NCBI GenBank assembly: GCA_001817425.1
Contig: MHII01000003.1
Span: 1 to 37,924, forward strand
Length of the DNA stretch: 37,924 bases
Reading direction: 5' to 3'
DNA from: Candidatus Buchananbacteria bacterium RIFCSPHIGHO2_02_FULL_39_17
GTDB taxonomy: Bacteria > Patescibacteriota > Patescibacteriia > Buchananbacterales > UBA6539
The notes beneath the pieces were generated by a model. That model did not search any database. It was not told the origin of the DNA and saw nothing but the letters and a program-made list of their open reading frames with translations. Position numbers and translations under genes: made by a program. The number at the start of each line of letters is the position of its first letter. Position 1 is the first letter of the stretch. Positions 35,819-37,924 of this stretch are shown one piece after another.

Positions 35819-35895
35819 AGTAAATTAAGCAAGATCAGTAAATTCAGTAAAGTCAGCTTAGCTTGCTTAATTTACTTAATTTACTGAATTTACTT
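35819..35895. repeat. Nested word palindrome of agtaaatt words
   Basis: agtaaattaagcaag pairs perfectly with cttgcttaatttact (35862-35876), and agtaaattcagtaaa with tttactgaatttact further right. Both are built from the word agtaaatt. It lies between pcm and the nucleotidyltransferase gene. Confidence 0.8.
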
Positions 35896-35900
35896 TAATA

Positions 35901-36512
35901 TTAATCTTCTATTAATGGCACAAACACAAATCCATGATAAATTATTTCTTTAAATTTATTTTTACCTTCTCTGATAATTAATCTAATATCCTGCTGTTCA
36001 GTCGGAATCACAAGTCGGCCGCCGATTTTTAACTGATCTTTTAAGGTATTCGGGATTTCATTAGCCGCCGCGCCAACCAAAATCCGATCAAACGGCGCAG
36101 ATTCATCTAAACCTTTTGTCCCATCGCGACAGAAAAATTTAACATTGGAGAAATTATATTTAGCGGTATTCTGCTCGCCAAATTCTTTTAATTCGGCGAT
36201 GCGTTCAATACCAAAAATTTTTCCTTTTGGACCGACAATTTCGGCTAATATTGCCGTTGTCCAGCCTGAACCTGAACCAATATCCAAAATTTTTTGGCCG
36301 ACCTCTGGTTTTAATAATTCTAGCATAAAAGCGACAGTTAACGGCTGGGAAATGGTCTGACCATGGCCAATCGGTAAAGGCGCATTAATCGCCTCTTCGC
36401 TGGCTAAATCCGGCGGCAAAAAATCCCGCCTTTTAATTTTATAAAAAGCGTCAATAATCGCCGGGGTCTTTAAATAGCCATCGCTGATTAATTGCTGGAT
36501 TAACTCGTCCAT
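35901..36512 (-). CDS. pcm: Protein-L-isoaspartate O-methyltransferase
   Basis: Pcm uses SAM to methylate isoaspartyl residues in damaged proteins. The 203-aa protein has the family order: RRDFLPPDLASEEAINAPLPIGHGQTISQPLTVAFMLELL, SAM motif I ILDIGSGSGWTTAILAEIVGPKGKIFGIERI, NVKFFCRDGTKGLDESAPFDRILVGAAANEIPNTLKDQLKIGGRLVIP. All substrate-loop residues (GQTISQP) are present. Length is normal. It starts at ATG 36512, just after the second CCCCTCACCC-type repeat. No SD is seen. Confidence 0.96.
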   Translation of the reverse strand: MDELIQQLISDGYLKTPAIIDAFYKIKRRDFLPPDLASEEAINAPLPIGHGQTISQPLTVAFMLELLKPEVGQKILDIGSGSGWTTAILAEIVGPKGKIFGIERIAELKEFGEQNTAKYNFSNVKFFCRDGTKGLDESAPFDRILVGAAANEIPNTLKDQLKIGGRLVIPTEQQDIRLIIREGKNKFKEIIYHGFVFVPLIED

Positions 36513-36523
36513 GGTGATAACTT

Positions 36524-36568
36524 ACCCCTCACCCCATCCCCTCTCCCCTTAATTAAGGGGAGAGGGGA
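36524..36568. repeat. CCCCTCACCC..GGGGAGAGGG dispersed repeat, copy 2
   Basis: cccctcaccccatcccctctccccttaattaaggggagagggg is the second copy of the repeat at 16768-16823, in the gap between pcm and uppP. Confidence 0.8.
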
Positions 36569-36585
36569 TAATTATAGAGAGAGGT

Positions 36586-37398
36586 CTAAAAAAGTAAAAT
36601 TAAAAGAATAACCACTCCCAATATTATCCGATAATAAGCAAATATCCTTAATGAATAGTTCTGTAAAAAGCGCAAAAAATATTTAATGCAAAAATAACCG
36701 GTGATCGCGGAAGCCAAAAATCCTAAAAACAAAACTAAATAATTAAAATCACTTGATCGCTCGATCGCTCGATCAACTATTTTTTTCATCCCCGCGGCAA
36801 AAATAATGGGAATAGAAAGCAAAAAAGAAAATCGCGCCGCGGTTTCGCGATTTAATTTTTGGCTTAAACCTGCTATAATAGTAATGCCGGAACGCGAAAC
36901 TCCCGGGATTAAAGCAAGCGCTTGGGCTAAACCGATAATTAATGAATTCTTAAAATTAATTTGACTAAGTCGATTTTGGCCCACTAAATATCGGTCAGCC
37001 AGATACAAAATTAAGCCAACAACTATTAACATTGAGGCGACAATCCAAGTCTGGCGAAAAACAGTTCCAATCAAATCTTCCCAAAAAAATCCGACTATGG
37101 CCGCGGGAATATTAGCCAAAATTAGGTACCAAGCAAACCGCTGCTCAAAATTAGAATTTATTTCCCAACGGAAAAAACTCTGACAAAAAGCCAAAAAATA
37201 TTTTAAAATATCTTGCCAAAAAAATAAAATCAAGGCAACGAGCGTGCCTAAATGCAAAATCACGTCAAAAGCCAAATTATCAATAAAATCAAATTTCAAA
37301 AAATCGTGCAGGATAACCAAATGACCGGAGCTGGAAATCGGCAAAAATTCGGTTAACCCCTGGATAACCCCGGCAATAATTGAATAAAAAATTTCCAT
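36586..37398 (-). CDS. uppP: Undecaprenyl-diphosphatase UppP (BacA)
   Basis: UppP recycles the undecaprenyl carrier of peptidoglycan by removing one phosphate. The 270-aa multi-pass membrane protein has the family start IIAGVIQGLTEFLPISSSGHLVILHDFL with (E/Q)-rich catalytic motif, and the second signature ALALIPGVSRSGITIIAGLSQKLNRETAARFSFLLSIPII. About seven membrane helices are visible. The linker DRAIERSSDF is encoded by a gatcgctc tandem repeat. It is next to and divergent from a PAP2-like gene. Together these suggest local lipid-carrier metabolism. Confidence 0.97.
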   Translation of the reverse strand: MEIFYSIIAGVIQGLTEFLPISSSGHLVILHDFLKFDFIDNLAFDVILHLGTLVALILFFWQDILKYFLAFCQSFFRWEINSNFEQRFAWYLILANIPAAIVGFFWEDLIGTVFRQTWIVASMLIVVGLILYLADRYLVGQNRLSQINFKNSLIIGLAQALALIPGVSRSGITIIAGLSQKLNRETAARFSFLLSIPIIFAAGMKKIVDRAIERSSDFNYLVLFLGFLASAITGYFCIKYFLRFLQNYSLRIFAYYRIILGVVILLILLF

Positions 37399-37461
37399 GA
37401 AGCGAATTATGAGTTATGAATTATGAATTACGCCGTTTCCCTAATTCCTAATTCCTAAAAA

Positions 37462-37890
37462 ATGGATTACTCTTATATCATTATACCAATAATTACAGCA
37501 ATTACCAGCCAAGTGCTTAAACTTTTGACTGATGGTATTAAGGGCAATTTTGATTTTAAAAATCTATTTGAAACTTACGGCGGTTTTCCCTCGTCGCACA
37601 CGGCCTTTGCCGTTTCAATTGCGACTTTAATTGGTTTGCGGCAAAATATTGATTCGCCGATTTTTGCCATGGCCTTTGTCTTTACCACGCTAATTGTCCG
37701 CGATGCTTTGGGTTTTAGAAATTTTTTAGGCCGTCAAGCAAAAATCCTTAATTATCTCATTAATAAATTACCCAATGGGGAAAGAAAAAATCTGCCCCAT
37801 TTTCGCGAAAGAATGGGGCATAATTCAATTGAAGTCTTGGGTGGCGCGATCTTAGGCATTGGCTTGACTTATTTTCTAAATTTGCTATAA
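37462..37890 (+). CDS. Divergent PAP2 family membrane protein (DUF212)
   Basis: The 142-aa protein is of the YuiD-like divergent PAP2 family. Signatures are SQVLKLLTDGIKG, the catalytic-type GGFPSSHTAFAVSIATLIGLRQ (residues ~40-62, PSSH motif), DALGFRNFLGRQAKILNYLI, and the late FRERMGHNSIEVLGGAILGIGLTYFLN with a second His. Three or four membrane helices are present. It is likely a phosphatase on a lipid phosphate, substrate unknown. It is divergent from uppP. Its last codons contain a promoter for the next gene. Confidence 0.9.
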   Translation: MDYSYIIIPIITAITSQVLKLLTDGIKGNFDFKNLFETYGGFPSSHTAFAVSIATLIGLRQNIDSPIFAMAFVFTTLIVRDALGFRNFLGRQAKILNYLINKLPNGERKNLPHFRERMGHNSIEVLGGAILGIGLTYFLNLL

Positions 37891-37924
37891 AATAGGAAAT
37901 ATTAATGATGAAAGGAGGGAACAT
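37864..37924 (+). promoter_or_regulatory. Promoter and SD of a gene beyond the right edge
   Basis: TTGACT (37864-37869), 16 nt and the extended TGC-TATAAA (37886-37891) overlap the end of the PAP2-like gene. AAAGGAGGGAACAT at the last bases is an SD leading into a start codon that would continue outside the window. It looks like another of the SD-bearing small genes. Confidence 0.75.

Noticed and set aside
1-37924. CRISPR array
   Set aside because: No regularly spaced direct repeats of 24-40 bp with unique spacers were seen.
1-37924. Recoded UGA (glycine) genetic code
   Set aside because: The major genes are intact under the standard code and TGA is used as a stop (for example the UMP kinase and dapB genes).

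Overview
The window looks like one contig from a Candidate Phyla Radiation (Patescibacteria, Parcubacteria-like) bacterium. I infer this from the AT-rich sequence with A/T-biased codons, the tightly packed short genes, the archaeal-type UMP kinase, the VirB4-like ATPase with its CPR-style neighbours, the absence of biosynthetic operons, the many conserved-hypothetical proteins, and housekeeping genes that mostly lack a Shine-Dalgarno (SD) site. All reading frames fit the standard code, and TGA is used as a stop. Assignment to a named lineage is not possible from sequence reading alone.

Layout. 1-720: tRNA-Glu, a frameshifted GIY-YIG nuclease gene and two copies of a 121-bp structured repeat. 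722-5770: heat-shock operon (hrcA-grpE-dnaK-VTT-like membrane protein-dnaJ, minus strand) driven by a textbook sigma70 promoter followed by a perfect CIRCE operator. 5845-10371: dapB with a small downstream gene, then divergent plus-strand genes (membrane protein, rpmE, prfA, prmC). 10375-14751: a hypothetical protein, a membrane-anchored methyltransferase, and a VirB4/TraG-like ATPase with its small partner. 14851-16699: CorA transporter and a compact three-gene cassette with its own promoter, palindromic operator and terminator. 16844-20432: MGDG/UgtP-like glycosyltransferase, cysS and a CDP-alcohol phosphatidyltransferase. 20602-25756: a dcw cluster (mraZ-rsmH-ftsL-ftsI-murF) with MraZ boxes. 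25903-30773: receiver protein, tsaB, hydrolase, a winged-helix/nucleotidyltransferase-like protein, and a 781-aa membrane protein. 30944-32646: a free-standing RNA gene related to the 23S rRNA L1-stalk region, then rplL and rplJ with an attenuator leader. 32870-37924: a small gene, UMP kinase, mltG, sugar nucleotidyltransferase, pcm, uppP, a divergent PAP2 protein and the start signals of another gene.

Functional themes are cell-wall building (murF, ftsI, ftsL, mltG, uppP, PAP2-like, dapB), membrane lipid and glycolipid synthesis, translation (prfA, prmC, rpmE, rplJ/L, cysS, tsaB) and chaperones.

Two gene styles coexist. Housekeeping genes have no SD, and two look leaderless. A set of short unknown genes has strong SD sites, canonical promoters and private terminators; two of these promoters carry 14-nt palindromes over the predicted transcription start.

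The most unusual items are: (i) a ~325-nt RNA with promoter and terminator containing 23S domain V (L1 stalk) sequence; (ii) a ~115-nt inverted-repeat element family with a conserved central motif, one copy supplying the end of a glycosyltransferase gene and another ending a receiver-gene fragment; (iii) a two-layer rplJ leader; (iv) DnaJ with HPH instead of HPD; (v) dapB whose best-placed start is an ATA codon; (vi) many intergenic palindromes built from short repeated words.
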